The notes: a model not told the origin generated them from the sequence alone. A stretch of 64,000 nucleotides of DNA from Leisingera daeponensis DSM 23529 (GCF_000473145.1 NZ_KI421500.1:2257725-2321724); one strand, 5' to 3'; positions 36,032-44,526 are shown, counted from the first letter of the stretch. Made by a program: numbers and translations.

Positions 36032-36198
36032 TGCGCGCCTGCGCCGCTGCCGAAGCCAAGCGCGGTCAGGCCGTCGCGCCTGATCCAAAGGACGATGCCC
36101 GGCTCCTGCGACACGCGGTCCAGCCGCTCCAGCGGGATCGGCTGTGACAGCAGGCTGGCCCGGGGGGAAGGGGAAAACAGCGGGTCGATGCGGGACAT
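36028..36198 (-). CDS. Possible 56-residue protein upstream of sugar kinase
   Basis: A small frame starts at ATG 36198 with AAGAAAGAG about 7 nt upstream, and its stop overlaps the sugar kinase start (ATGA). The product (MSRIDPLFSPSPRASLLSQP, then IPLERLDRVSQEPGIVLWIR) is not low complexity and has no membrane segment. The overlap and the ribosome binding site support a real, coupled leader gene. I do not recognise it. It could instead be an untranslated leader of the kinase transcript. Confidence 0.45.
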   Translation of the reverse strand: MSRIDPLFSPSPRASLLSQPIPLERLDRVSQEPGIVLWIRRDGLTALGFGSGAGAQ

Positions 36199-36403
36199 TG
36201 CGGTCTCTTTCTTGCAGGTCAAGCTGCGGAAGCGGCTCCGTCCGAAGGCAGGCGGCCACCGGGAATTGTGACCGCATCCTGTCCGGACCGCATCACGTTG
36301 GCGCAGATTGCGCACCCGGGCAAGGCCCCGGGGGCAGCGGTTGCTTTCCAGCGCCTGCGCCCCCATGTCCTTGCGAAGCACTGGAAATCCAAGGATACGC
36401 GCC

Positions 36404-37069
36404 ATGACAGAGACCGCCCACAGCCCCGCCCTGCGGGTCGATATCATTTCCGACGTGGTCTGCCCCTGGTGCGCGGTCGGCTACCACCAGCTAGCCTTTG
36501 CCGCCCGCCGCGCCGGGGTGGCATTGGACATCCACTGGCAGCCGTTTGAGCTGAACCCGGATATGGCCCCCGAAGGCGAGGACCTGCGCGAGCATCTGGC
36601 GGCGAAATACGGCAGCACCGCAGAGCAGTCGGCCCAGGTGCGGGCGCAGCTGACGGAACTGGGCGAGGCCCTGGGCTTCACCTTCCGCTTCTTTGACGGG
36701 ATGCGGATCTACAACACCTTTCAGGCGCATCAGCTGATCGAATGGGCCGAAGAGAAAGGCCAGGGCCACGAGATGAAACAGGCGCTGCTGCAGGCCTATT
36801 TCACCGATGGCAGGAATGTCGCCGACCCGGAGGTGCTTGTGGAGACCGCCGCAAGCCTCGGCTTGGACGGCGCCGCGGCTCGTGCTGCCCTGGACAGCGG
36901 CACACACGCGGGAAACGTGCGCCAGCGCGAGGCTTTCTGGATGCAGCAAGGCATCCGCGGCGTGCCTGCCATGGTGTTCAATGGCCGCCACCTGGTGACC
37001 GGTGCGCAAGGGGTTGAGAACTACGCCAGCATTCTGGAGCAACTGGGACAGGCAGCAAAGGCGTTTTGA
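36404..37069 (+). CDS. DsbA-family oxidoreductase, FrnE-like
   Basis: This 221-residue protein is a thioredoxin-fold, DsbA-like enzyme without a signal peptide, so it is cytoplasmic like FrnE. The redox motif CPWC is at residues 20-23, and the cis-Pro loop is GIRGVPAMVFNGRHLVTGAQ. Start ATG 36404 has AAGGAT upstream. FrnE-like proteins act in disulfide handling and polyketide chemistry; the specific role is unknown. Confidence 0.88.
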   Translation: MTETAHSPALRVDIISDVVCPWCAVGYHQLAFAARRAGVALDIHWQPFELNPDMAPEGEDLREHLAAKYGSTAEQSAQVRAQLTELGEALGFTFRFFDGMRIYNTFQAHQLIEWAEEKGQGHEMKQALLQAYFTDGRNVADPEVLVETAASLGLDGAAARAALDSGTHAGNVRQREAFWMQQGIRGVPAMVFNGRHLVTGAQGVENYASILEQLGQAAKAF

Positions 37070-37215
37070 CGGCCCGGAATTTCGGGAAAACGCTTAGGCG
37101 CAGATCAATACGCTGAGCGTTCGCCCGGGCGGGTGCTGAACGCGCCCGCTGTGGGACGGGCGGACGCGTGCCTGCCGCTGGCGCGGCAGGCGAAAGGACA
37201 CTGAACCAGTCTGGT

Positions 37216-38544
37216 TCACCCCTGCGGAAGGCACTGGGCGATCGCGGTTTCCAGCTTGTCCACCACCTCGGTGATCTGCTCCTCCGTGATGATGAAGGGC
37301 GGCGCCAGCAGGATGTGGTCGCCGTTCCGGCCGTCGCGGGTGCCCGCCATCGGGTAGCAGATCAGCCCGGCCCGGAAGGCTGCCGTCTTGATCCGTCCGG
37401 CCAGTCCCAGCGCAGGATCAAACGGCTGCTTGGTGGCGCGGTCGGCCACCAGCTCCACCCCGCGGAACAGGCCGCGGCCGCGGATGTCGCCCACGTTGGG
37501 ATGCTGGCCGAAACGCTCCTCCAGCGCCGCCTGCAGCTTCTCTCCCATTTCCGCGCAGCGCTGCACCAGGCCGCGCTCCAGCATCGCCTTGACCACGGCA
37601 AGACCCGCAGCGGTAGCGACAGGGTGGCCGATATAGGTGTGGCCGTGCTGGAAGAAACCGGACCCATGCTCGATCGCCTCATAGATCTGGCGGGTGCAAA
37701 GCATTGCCCCGATCGGCTGGTAGCCTGCCCCCAGACCCTTGGCGATACACAGGATATCGGGCGCCACACCATCCGCCTCGCAGGCGAACAGATGCCCGGT
37801 GCGGCCCATGCCGCACATCACCTCGTCCAGGATCAGCAGCACGCCGTACTGGTCGCAGATCTCGCGGATGCGCTTGAAATAGCCGTCAACCGCCGGCACT
37901 GCGCCAGAAGTGGCGCCGACCACCGGCTCCGCCATGAAGGCCATCACGGTGTCGGGACCAAGACGCAGGATTTCGGCCTCCAGTTCATTCGCCACCCGCT
38001 GGCCGTAGTCATAGCTGCTCTCACCCTCACTCCGGCCAATGTATTCGTAGCAGGGCGAGATATGGGAGATGCCGATCAGCAGCGGTGCAAACTGGGTGCG
38101 GCGCCATTCGTTGCCGCCTGCCGCCAGCGCGCCAAGGGTGTTGCCGTGGTAGCTCTGCTTGCGCGCGATGATATGGCGGCGCTGCGGCTCGCCACGCTCC
38201 AAGTGGTACTGGCGGGCCAGTTTGATGGCAGCCTCGGTCGCCTCCGACCCGCCGGAGACGAAATAGACCCGGTCGATGTCCCCCGGCGCGTTGGCGACCA
38301 GCAGGTCCGCCAGTTCCTCAGCCGGTTCAGAGGTGAGGAAGCCGGTATGGGCAAAGGCCAGTTTGCCGACCTGCTCCTGCACCGCCTGGATCACACCGGC
38401 GTCGGAATGTCCGAGGCAGGAGACCGCGGCGCCGCCGGAGCCATCGAAATAGCGCTTGCCCTCCGCGTCGATCAGATAGCAGCCGTCACCGGCGACAGCG
38501 GTGGGCAGGCTGGCCTTCGTATGGCGGGGAAAGACATGACTCAT
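37216..38544 (-). CDS. Class III (omega) aminotransferase
   Basis: This 442-residue PLP enzyme shows the class III features: FVSGGSEATEAAIKLARQ, LILDEVMCGMGRTG and the Schiff-base Lys in CIAKGLGAGYQPIGAML. It is downstream of the BKACE gene by 2 nt, in one operon divergent from tpa. The amino donor is not certain: BKACE partners often process omega-amino acids, so it may deaminate the precursor of a beta-keto acid. It is a distinct protein from the taurine aminotransferase encoded nearby. Confidence 0.87.
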   Translation of the reverse strand: MSHVFPRHTKASLPTAVAGDGCYLIDAEGKRYFDGSGGAAVSCLGHSDAGVIQAVQEQVGKLAFAHTGFLTSEPAEELADLLVANAPGDIDRVYFVSGGSEATEAAIKLARQYHLERGEPQRRHIIARKQSYHGNTLGALAAGGNEWRRTQFAPLLIGISHISPCYEYIGRSEGESSYDYGQRVANELEAEILRLGPDTVMAFMAEPVVGATSGAVPAVDGYFKRIREICDQYGVLLILDEVMCGMGRTGHLFACEADGVAPDILCIAKGLGAGYQPIGAMLCTRQIYEAIEHGSGFFQHGHTYIGHPVATAAGLAVVKAMLERGLVQRCAEMGEKLQAALEERFGQHPNVGDIRGRGLFRGVELVADRATKQPFDPALGLAGRIKTAAFRAGLICYPMAGTRDGRNGDHILLAPPFIITEEQITEVVDKLETAIAQCLPQG

Positions 38545-38546
38545 GA

Positions 38547-39320
38547 TCAGCGCTCCTTGAGGGTATGGCCCTGGGCCTTTGCGGCCTGAACGAAGGCGGC
38601 GACCGAGGCCGCATTGTCTGCCAGCAGCCCGCCCTGCGGTGTTTCGATGTTATTCTCAAATCCGATTCGCGCATCCCCTCCGGCGGCAACCGCCGCCAGC
38701 AGGCAGGCATGTTCATGGCGGCCAAAGGCGCAGGCAGCCCAGGTGAGGCGCAGATCCGCCGCAGCGTCCAGAAAGACTGCAAGCCCCTCGGGCCGGGCCA
38801 GAACCGGCGGAGTGTATTTGCCCAAGACAAAGATCGCATGGCGCATGGCAGCCGGGACAACACCCTCCTGATACCAGGCGCGCAGCCGGGCGATGCAGTC
38901 CGGACGATAGAGGATATGCTGAACCCGCGTTCCCGCCTCCGCACATAAGGCGTAGGCGCGCGCGGCCAGTTCCGGATCCCGCGCCATTTCCCGCACCGAG
39001 ACAGAGGCCGCTGCCGGGCGCAGCGCCTCCAGACAGGCGGACTGGGCGGCCACGTCATAGATGCCCGCGCTTTCCGTGGTGATTTGCACCGCCATTTCCG
39101 GCGCGCTTTCCCGCACCGCATCAAGGGCTTCGCGGTAGCGCCCAGCATCCAGCGAGTGCCGCCCGTCATCATCGCGCACATGCAGATGCAGCGCATGGGC
39201 ACCTGCAGCGAAACAGGCCGCCGCGGTTTCCGCCGTCTGCTGCGGCGTCACCGGCAACTGCGGGTGATCCCCGCGCCCCCGCCGGGCCCCGTTGGGCGCC
39301 ACCATCAAACTGTATTCCAC
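38547..39320 (-). CDS. BKACE-family beta-keto acid cleavage enzyme (DUF849)
   Basis: BKACE enzymes cleave a beta-keto acid with acetyl-CoA to acetoacetate plus a CoA ester; the founder acts on 3-keto-5-aminohexanoate in lysine fermentation. The 257-residue protein has the metal-binding AHALHLHVRDDDGRHSLDAG and the C-terminal ARIGFENNIETPQG, typical of the family. It starts at GTG 39320 with GGAGGAG 5 nt before it. It is the first gene of a two-gene operon with the aminotransferase. Substrate unknown. Confidence 0.85.
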   Translation of the reverse strand: MEYSLMVAPNGARRGRGDHPQLPVTPQQTAETAAACFAAGAHALHLHVRDDDGRHSLDAGRYREALDAVRESAPEMAVQITTESAGIYDVAAQSACLEALRPAAASVSVREMARDPELAARAYALCAEAGTRVQHILYRPDCIARLRAWYQEGVVPAAMRHAIFVLGKYTPPVLARPEGLAVFLDAAADLRLTWAACAFGRHEHACLLAAVAAGGDARIGFENNIETPQGGLLADNAASVAAFVQAAKAQGHTLKER

Positions 39321-39478
39321 CGCTCTCCTCCGTTGCCGCCTGACCCGGTACGACTCGTATCCGGGATGTCCGCAGCTTGGCCCGGCGGCACATCCGGTCT
39401 CAAGAAGGCAGACTCAGAACATTTGTTTTATCCGCCCGCGTCTGCGGCCCGCCGCCGCCTTGCTCCGGGATGCGGCCT

Positions 39479-39511
39479 CTGGACCTAAGCAAGCAAATGC
39501 TCTGGCCCTAA
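39479..39511 (+). promoter_or_regulatory. Probable TauR boxes upstream of tpa
   Basis: CTGGACCTAA at 39479-39488 and CTGGCCCTAA at 39502-39511 are direct repeats whose starts are 23 bp apart, about two helix turns. They end 100 bp before the tpa start. Similar pairs precede xsc and tauR. From memory, the R. capsulatus TauR repeat is CTGGACTTAA, which differs at few positions. Confidence 0.7.
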
Positions 39512-39611
39512 CGAATTCCGCAAAACTGACGTTTCTGGTACACAATACGCCTGAAAGCCCGTGTAGGGTGCCGGGCAGCCCGATTCACTTCCAACGCCGA
39601 AAGGACATGTC

Positions 39612-41009
39612 ATGGACGGCACGTTCAACGAAAACGATCTCTCCCGCGTGGTGGAGGCCGACAAGGCCCACATGTGGCACCACCTGTTCCAGCACAAGGC
39701 GCTGGAAAGCGCGGATCCGCGCATCATTGTCGAAGGCAAGGGCATGCGTGTCTGGGATCAGAACGGCAAGGAATTCCTGGATGCGGTCTCCGGCGGAGTC
39801 TGGACCGTCAACGTCGGCTATGGCCGCGAAAGCGTCTGCAAGGCGGTTTACGACCAGCTTATGAAGGTCTGCTATTTCGCCAACTCGGCCGGCTCCATCC
39901 CTGGCGCGCTGTTTGCAGAAAAGCTGATCTCCAAGATGCCGGGCATGACCCGCGTCTACTACACCAACTCGGGGTCGGAGGCCAACGAGAAGGCCTTCAA
40001 GATGGTCCGGCAGATCGCCCACAAGAAATACGGCGGCAAGAAGACCAAAATTCTGTACCGCGACCGCGACTATCACGGCTCCACCCTGGCGGCGATGTCG
40101 GCGGGCGGCCAGGACGAGCGCAACGCGCAGTATGGCCCCTTTGCGCCGGACTTCGTCCGCGTGCCGCATTGCATGGAATACCGCAAGCATGAGCTGGGCC
40201 TGGAGCACCTGTCCGGCCGCGAATTCGGTATCGCCGCCGCAGACGCCATCGAAGAGGTAGTCCTGCGCGAAGGCCCGGAGACCGTTGGCGCCCTGTGCCT
40301 GGAGCCGGTGACCGCAGGCGGCGGTGTCATCGAGGCGCCCGAAGGCTATTGGGAGCGCGTGCAGGAGATCTGCCAGAAGTACGACATCCTTCTGCACATC
40401 GACGAAGTGGTCTGCGGTGTCGGCCGCACCGGCAAATGGTTCGGCTACCAGCAGTACGGCATCAAGCCGGACTTTGTGACCATGGCCAAGGGCGTCGCCT
40501 CCGGCTATGCGGCAATTGCCTGCATGGTGACCACCGAGGAAGTCTTTGAGATGTTCAAGGACGACGCGGGCGATCCGATGAACTACTTCCGCGACATCTC
40601 CACCTTCGGCGGCTGCACCGCGGGCCCCGCAGCGGCGCTGGAAAACATGCGCATCATCGAGGACGAGAACCTCCTCGACAACTGCGTTGCCATGGGTGAG
40701 CGGATGCTGAACAACCTGCGCGCGCTTCAGGAAAAGCACGCCGTGATCGGCGACGTGCGCGGCAAGGGCCTGTTCCTGGGTGCCGAGCTGGTTCAGGACC
40801 GCGACACCAAAGAGCCGGTGGACGAGAAGCTGGCCCAGCAGGTTGTCGCGGAATGCGGCGCGCAGGGGGTGATCATCGGCGTGACCAACCGCTCGCTGCC
40901 GGGGCGCAACAACACCCTGTGCTTCAGCCCGGCGCTGATCGCCACCGCAGACGATATCGACGCAATCTGCGACGCGGTCGACAAGGCCCTGACCAAAGTC
41001 TTCGGCTGA
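39612..41009 (+). CDS. tpa: Taurine:pyruvate aminotransferase
   Basis: Tpa transfers the amino group of taurine to pyruvate, giving sulfoacetaldehyde and alanine. The 465-residue class III PLP enzyme has YYTNSGSEANEKAFKMVRQ, DEVVCGVGRTGKWF and the PLP Lys in TMAKGVASGYAAIACMV. The assignment over other class III enzymes rests on close resemblance to roseobacter Tpa and on xsc and tauR nearby. It has its own TauR boxes and a strong terminator after it. It is separated from tauR and xsc by a permease-arsR pair. Confidence 0.92.
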   Translation: MDGTFNENDLSRVVEADKAHMWHHLFQHKALESADPRIIVEGKGMRVWDQNGKEFLDAVSGGVWTVNVGYGRESVCKAVYDQLMKVCYFANSAGSIPGALFAEKLISKMPGMTRVYYTNSGSEANEKAFKMVRQIAHKKYGGKKTKILYRDRDYHGSTLAAMSAGGQDERNAQYGPFAPDFVRVPHCMEYRKHELGLEHLSGREFGIAAADAIEEVVLREGPETVGALCLEPVTAGGGVIEAPEGYWERVQEICQKYDILLHIDEVVCGVGRTGKWFGYQQYGIKPDFVTMAKGVASGYAAIACMVTTEEVFEMFKDDAGDPMNYFRDISTFGGCTAGPAAALENMRIIEDENLLDNCVAMGERMLNNLRALQEKHAVIGDVRGKGLFLGAELVQDRDTKEPVDEKLAQQVVAECGAQGVIIGVTNRSLPGRNNTLCFSPALIATADDIDAICDAVDKALTKVFG

Positions 41010-41035
41010 CACTCTCCCTGTTGGACGAACAACCT

Positions 41036-41066
41036 GCGCCCCGGTTTCTGCCGGGGCGCTTTTTTT
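41036..41066 (+). terminator. Intrinsic terminator after tpa
   Basis: GCGCCCCGG (41036-41044) and CCGGGGCGC (41051-41059) form a perfect 9-bp stem around tttctg, followed by seven T residues at 41060-41066. It lies 27 nt after the tpa stop. Confidence 0.92.
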
Positions 41067-41194
41067 GAAGCCCGCCAGTCAGGGAGGCCGAAGGTCCCGC
41101 CGCCCGGCGGATTGTCCGTGACGCGGTTGCTCAGAACGCGATCAGACATGCCCTTGCGCAGACAGTTCTGCCTCTGAAAGCCCTCTCGGCAAAA

Positions 41195-41283
41195 TCAGCG
41201 CCGCGCGTCAGCGCGGCGCCGGGCCCAACGGAAGCGGAGCAATCTCCGATTGCTTTGCGACGGGCGGGAGAACCCTGCCCGCC
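41195..41283 (+). repeat. Dispersed two-box hairpin element, copy 3
   Basis: Box 1 (GGCGCCGGGCCCAAC) is at 41215-41229 and box 2 (GGGCGGGAG) at 41262-41270, 32 nt apart. Hairpin 1 is CCGCGC (41201-41206) / GCGCGG (41211-41216). Hairpin 2 between the boxes is GCAAT-ctccg-ATTGC. A third stem, GGCGGG / CCCGCC, begins inside box 2. It lies between the convergent tpa and permease genes, downstream of the tpa terminator. Confidence 0.7.
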
Positions 41284-41292
41284 GCAGCTGTC

Positions 41293-42324
41293 TCAGATCA
41301 GCTGGAACAGAATGCCCGACAGGATCGCGCCGCTCACCCCAAGTCCCAGGTAAGCGGCAAATACCTGCGGTCTGACCAGCGACCAGACCGCCGCCATCGC
41401 AGGAACCGAGCTGACCGCCCCTGCCACCATGAAGGCCATGGCCGCGCCCGCGCTCATCCCCTGCTCCATCAGCCCCGCCAGCAGCGGCGGTGCGACATAG
41501 GAATTGAGGTAGGCAGGCATCCCGACCAGTGCCGCGGTGGCAATCGGCAGCACGCCTTCACCGCCCACCAGCCCGGCGATCACCTCCGCCGGCACATAGT
41601 GGACGAGGAGCGACTCCAGCACGTAGGCCAGCGCCAGCCATTTCAGCAGGAACAGACCATTGGACACGAACTCTTCGCGGAACTTCACCCGGCGCTCTGC
41701 CTCGGTCCAGAACCGCCAGTTCGGCTTGGTGTCCAGCTTGGGTCCGCCGCAGCCGCAGCAGCCTTTGCTTTGCTGCTTGCGCAGCGGATTGGTGAAAACG
41801 CCCTGCCTCCGCAGCAGCTTGATGGCAAAACCGCCGAACAGCCCCAGCGCCACCGCGGCCACCGCCTTGCCGATCGCAAAGGGCCAGCCCAGCGCGCCCG
41901 CGGTGATCAGCAGCGTCGGCGGGTCGATCAGCGGCGAGGACAGCCAGAAGGCCATCACCGCCGACAGCGGTGCCCCCAGTGCCAGCAGGCCGGCTATGAA
42001 CGGGATCACCTCGCAAGAGCAGAACGGCGCCAGCCCGCCGAACAGCGCCGCCAGCAGGATCATCCGCGTCTCCCGCCCCTCAAAAGCGCGCGCCACCATC
42101 GCCTCGGCCCCCGTCGCCTTGAGGTAGGCGAGCAGCACGACCGCGAACAGGATATAGCGCGCGGTGCTGCCCAGCGCGGCCAGGGTGAATTCCACGACAG
42201 ACCGGAAGTTGCCAGGATCAAGGGTGGCTGCGCCAGCCAGCAGTGCAAAGCTCAGCGCCCAAGGCGTCTTCAGCCAGTTGCCCAGTGTTTTTGCCTTGCC
42301 GGGGTGTTGTGTCAGCTCAGCCAT
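41293..42324 (-). CDS. ArsP/YraQ-type permease
   Basis: This 343-residue polytopic protein belongs to the DUF318/ArsP permease family, which includes organoarsenical exporters. The hallmark GGLAPFCSCEVIPFIAGLL, with a Cys pair in a helix, is present, as is a Cys-rich loop (GCCGCGG) in the central cytoplasmic region. Start ATG 42324 overlaps the arsR stop by 8 nt, so the two are coupled. The substrate could be an arsenical, a metal or a thiol-reactive compound; it is unlikely to be part of the taurine pathway despite its place. Confidence 0.8.
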   Translation of the reverse strand: MAELTQHPGKAKTLGNWLKTPWALSFALLAGAATLDPGNFRSVVEFTLAALGSTARYILFAVVLLAYLKATGAEAMVARAFEGRETRMILLAALFGGLAPFCSCEVIPFIAGLLALGAPLSAVMAFWLSSPLIDPPTLLITAGALGWPFAIGKAVAAVALGLFGGFAIKLLRRQGVFTNPLRKQQSKGCCGCGGPKLDTKPNWRFWTEAERRVKFREEFVSNGLFLLKWLALAYVLESLLVHYVPAEVIAGLVGGEGVLPIATAALVGMPAYLNSYVAPPLLAGLMEQGMSAGAAMAFMVAGAVSSVPAMAAVWSLVRPQVFAAYLGLGVSGAILSGILFQLI

Positions 42325-42628
42325 CGTTTGCTGCCCTTGCGCCTGCATCCGCGCAGCACTCGCTGAGGATGAAACCGGCCAATGCCTCCAGCCGGGTGAA
42401 TTCGGCGCGGCTGACCGTCGACCGCCCCACGCGCTCCTGCGCCACCACACCGGCGCCGGTGAGGAATTTCAGATGATGCGCCAGGGTTGAGGGCGCAATG
42501 CCGGTGCGCTGCTGGATGTCCCCGACCGTCAGCCCGGCCTCGCCCGCCCGGATCAGGCAGCGCAGCACCTGCAGCCGCGCCTCCGATCCCATCGCGGCAA
42601 AGCCCTGTGCGGCTTCTTCCCATTGCAT
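42317..42628 (-). CDS. ArsR-family transcriptional regulator
   Basis: This 103-residue winged-helix protein has the recognition region VGDIQQRTGIAPSTLAHHLKFLTGAGVVAQ (about residues 35-64). Its C-terminal CC pair (ECCADAG) is a possible metalloid site. It opens a two-gene operon with the permease. The 16-bp palindrome at 42651-42666 just upstream is the likely operator. Confidence 0.85.
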   Translation of the reverse strand: MQWEEAAQGFAAMGSEARLQVLRCLIRAGEAGLTVGDIQQRTGIAPSTLAHHLKFLTGAGVVAQERVGRSTVSRAEFTRLEALAGFILSECCADAGARAANDG

Positions 42629-42650
42629 GATGTTGCTCCATTTGATTCGA

Positions 42651-42666
42651 TAAAACTAGTTTTATA
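42651..42666. promoter_or_regulatory. Palindromic operator of arsR-permease operon
   Basis: ATAAAACTAGTTTTAT is a perfect 16-bp palindrome 23 bp upstream of the arsR start, in strikingly AT-rich sequence. It suits autorepression by the ArsR protein and would overlap the promoter. Confidence 0.75.
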
Positions 42667-42782
42667 GTTTTAATTGCGTTTTGCAAGACCGGTGCGGGAC
42701 CGCAGGAACCACCATTTGATGACCGCCGCTCGCTGGCGGGCCGTCGGACCCAGTCCAGGGCGCGGAATTCGCCAAACCGGCC

Positions 42783-42814
42783 CTAAGTCCAGATTGCACC
42801 GCGTTTAAGTCCAC
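42783..42814 (-). promoter_or_regulatory. Probable TauR boxes upstream of tauR
   Basis: CTAAGTCCAG (42783-42792) and TTAAGTCCAC (42805-42814) are direct repeats 22 bp apart; read on the minus strand they are CTGGACTTAG and GTGGACTTAA. They lie just 15 bp before the tauR start, so TauR may repress its own gene. The inverted orientation relative to tpa and xsc suggests a different effect. Confidence 0.65.
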
Positions 42815-42829
42815 CCTAAGGTGGCGCGC

Positions 42830-44290
42830 ATGGCCATTTCCGTCGACACATTCTTCCTCAACCCGGACGCCCAGGGCACCCTGCAGGCGCAGATCCAGGA
42901 AATGATTGCCGAGGGCATCCTGTCCGGCCGGTTCCGCGTCGGGGAGAAGCTGCCGTCCTCGCGCAAGCTGGCGGCGCATCTTGGCATCAGCCGGATCACC
43001 GTGACCCTGGCCTATACCGAGCTCTTGGCCAATGACTACCTCACTTCGCGCGGGCGGTCGGGGTATTTCGTGTCGGATAACGCCCCGGTGCCGCCCTCCT
43101 ATACGCCGCAGCAGAAGGCCGGCGATGCGATGGACTGGGACAAGGTGCTGGCGCGCAGTTTTACCGGCGGGGACACGCCGCGCAAGCCGCAGGACTGGCG
43201 CGACTACCGCTATCCGTTCATTTACGGTCAGGCGGATGCGGCGCTGTTCGACCACGCCAACTGGCGGCTGTGCGCGCTGAGGGCTCTGGGGCAGAAAGAT
43301 TTCGCGGCGCTGGCAAACGACTATTTCGACCAGGACGACCCGCTCTTGATCGAATACATTGCCCGCCACACACTGCCCCGGCGCGGCATCACTGCGCGGC
43401 CACAGGAGATCCTGATCACGCTCGGTGCGCAGAACGCGCTGTGGATCACCTGCCAGCTGCTGTTGAACCGCAAGCGCCGGGCGACGGTGGAGGACCCGGC
43501 CTATTACACCCTGCGCGATCAGGTGGTGCAGACCCGCTGCCAGATGGATTGCATCCCGGTGGACGCAGGCGGGCTGCCGCCGGAACAAATTCCGGAAGGC
43601 ACCGATGTAATCTTCTGCACCCCCAGCCACCAGAGCCCGACCACTTTCACCATGCCGATGGAACGCCGCAAGCAACTGTTGCGGCGGGCCAGCGATATCG
43701 ACGCGGTGATCGTCGAGGACGACTACGAGTTTGAGATGTCGTTCCTCGGGGCTCCCTCGCCGTCACTGAAATCGCTCGATACCGAAGGGCGGGTAATCTA
43801 TGCGGGCAGCTTCTCCAAGTCGCTGTTTCCCGGGCTGCGTCTGGGCTATCTGGTTGGATCGGAACCGTTTATCCGCCAGGCAAGGGCCTTGCGCGCCAGC
43901 GTGCTGCGGCATCCGCCGGGCCACGTGCAGCGCACGGTGGCCTATTTCCTGTCGCTGGGGCATTATGATGCGCAGATCCGCCGCACCGCCAAGGTCCTGC
44001 ACGACCGCCGCGCGGTGATCGAGGAGGCCATTCGCAAACACGGCCTTCAGATCGCAGGCGTGGGCGGCTATGGCGGCTCTGCCTTGTGGATGCGCGCGCC
44101 GGAAGGGGTGGACACTTTGGCGGTGGCAGAGCGGCTCAAGGAGAAAAGCGTTATCATCGAACCCGGTGCGCCCTTTTTCGCCGCCGGAAACCGCAAGCAG
44201 AACTACTACCGGCTGGGCTATTCGTCGATTCCCGCCACCCGGATCGAACCCGGTCTCGCACTGCTTGCGAGCGCGCTGAAGCAAGGCTGA
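42830..44290 (+). CDS. tauR: MocR-type taurine regulator
   Basis: TauR is a GntR/MocR-type activator of taurine genes. The 486-residue protein has an N-terminal winged helix (GEKLPSSRKLAAHLGISRITVTLAYTEL, about residues 42-69) and a C-terminal aminotransferase-like domain that binds PLP and probably taurine; the PLP Lys should be in GSFSKSLFPGLRLGYL. ATG 42830 has TAAGGTGG upstream; GTG 42821 is an alternative. It lies between arsR and xsc in the plus direction. Confidence 0.9.
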   Translation: MAISVDTFFLNPDAQGTLQAQIQEMIAEGILSGRFRVGEKLPSSRKLAAHLGISRITVTLAYTELLANDYLTSRGRSGYFVSDNAPVPPSYTPQQKAGDAMDWDKVLARSFTGGDTPRKPQDWRDYRYPFIYGQADAALFDHANWRLCALRALGQKDFAALANDYFDQDDPLLIEYIARHTLPRRGITARPQEILITLGAQNALWITCQLLLNRKRRATVEDPAYYTLRDQVVQTRCQMDCIPVDAGGLPPEQIPEGTDVIFCTPSHQSPTTFTMPMERRKQLLRRASDIDAVIVEDDYEFEMSFLGAPSPSLKSLDTEGRVIYAGSFSKSLFPGLRLGYLVGSEPFIRQARALRASVLRHPPGHVQRTVAYFLSLGHYDAQIRRTAKVLHDRRAVIEEAIRKHGLQIAGVGGYGGSALWMRAPEGVDTLAVAERLKEKSVIIEPGAPFFAAGNRKQNYYRLGYSSIPATRIEPGLALLASALKQG

Positions 44291-44399
44291 GCCCCCGCAA
44301 ACATCCGGGCGGCTCCCTCGCCCGTTCGGACCGGATGAACCGGCGCAGGCTGGCGGCCTGGGGCGGCGCTTTAGGAAACAAGGGCGGATTGAAGCAACT

Positions 44400-44505
44400 G
44401 GCGCCGCAGGCGCCCGCCGCCCGGCACGGGCGGCGCCGGGCCCAACGGGCGCAGCGCATCCAGCGGATGAGCAACGCCGGGCGGGAGGGCCTCTCTGGCC
44501 TTACC
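44400..44505 (+). repeat. Dispersed two-box hairpin element, copy 4
   Basis: Box 1 (GGCGCCGGGCCCAAC) is at 44432-44446 and box 2 (GGGCGGGAG) at 44479-44487, 32 nt apart, as in copies 1 and 3. Hairpin 1 is GCCGCCC (44416-44422) / GGGCGGC (44428-44434). Hairpin 2 between the boxes is CATC-cagc-GATG. This is the only copy here between two co-directional genes, tauR and xsc. It ends just before the first TauR box. Confidence 0.7.
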
Positions 44506-44526
44506 AGCCGGAAAAACTGGCCCTAA
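44495..44526 (+). promoter_or_regulatory. Probable TauR boxes upstream of xsc
   Basis: CTGGCCTTAC (44495-44504) and CTGGCCCTAA (44517-44526) are direct repeats 22 bp apart, ending 87 bp before the xsc start. The second is identical to the second box of tpa. Placement upstream of the core promoter suits activation. Confidence 0.7.

Noticed and set aside
44291..44526. Open frame running through repeat copy 4
   Set aside because: It is the tail of an out-of-frame reading of tauR, and the sequence is explained by the dispersed repeat and TauR boxes.
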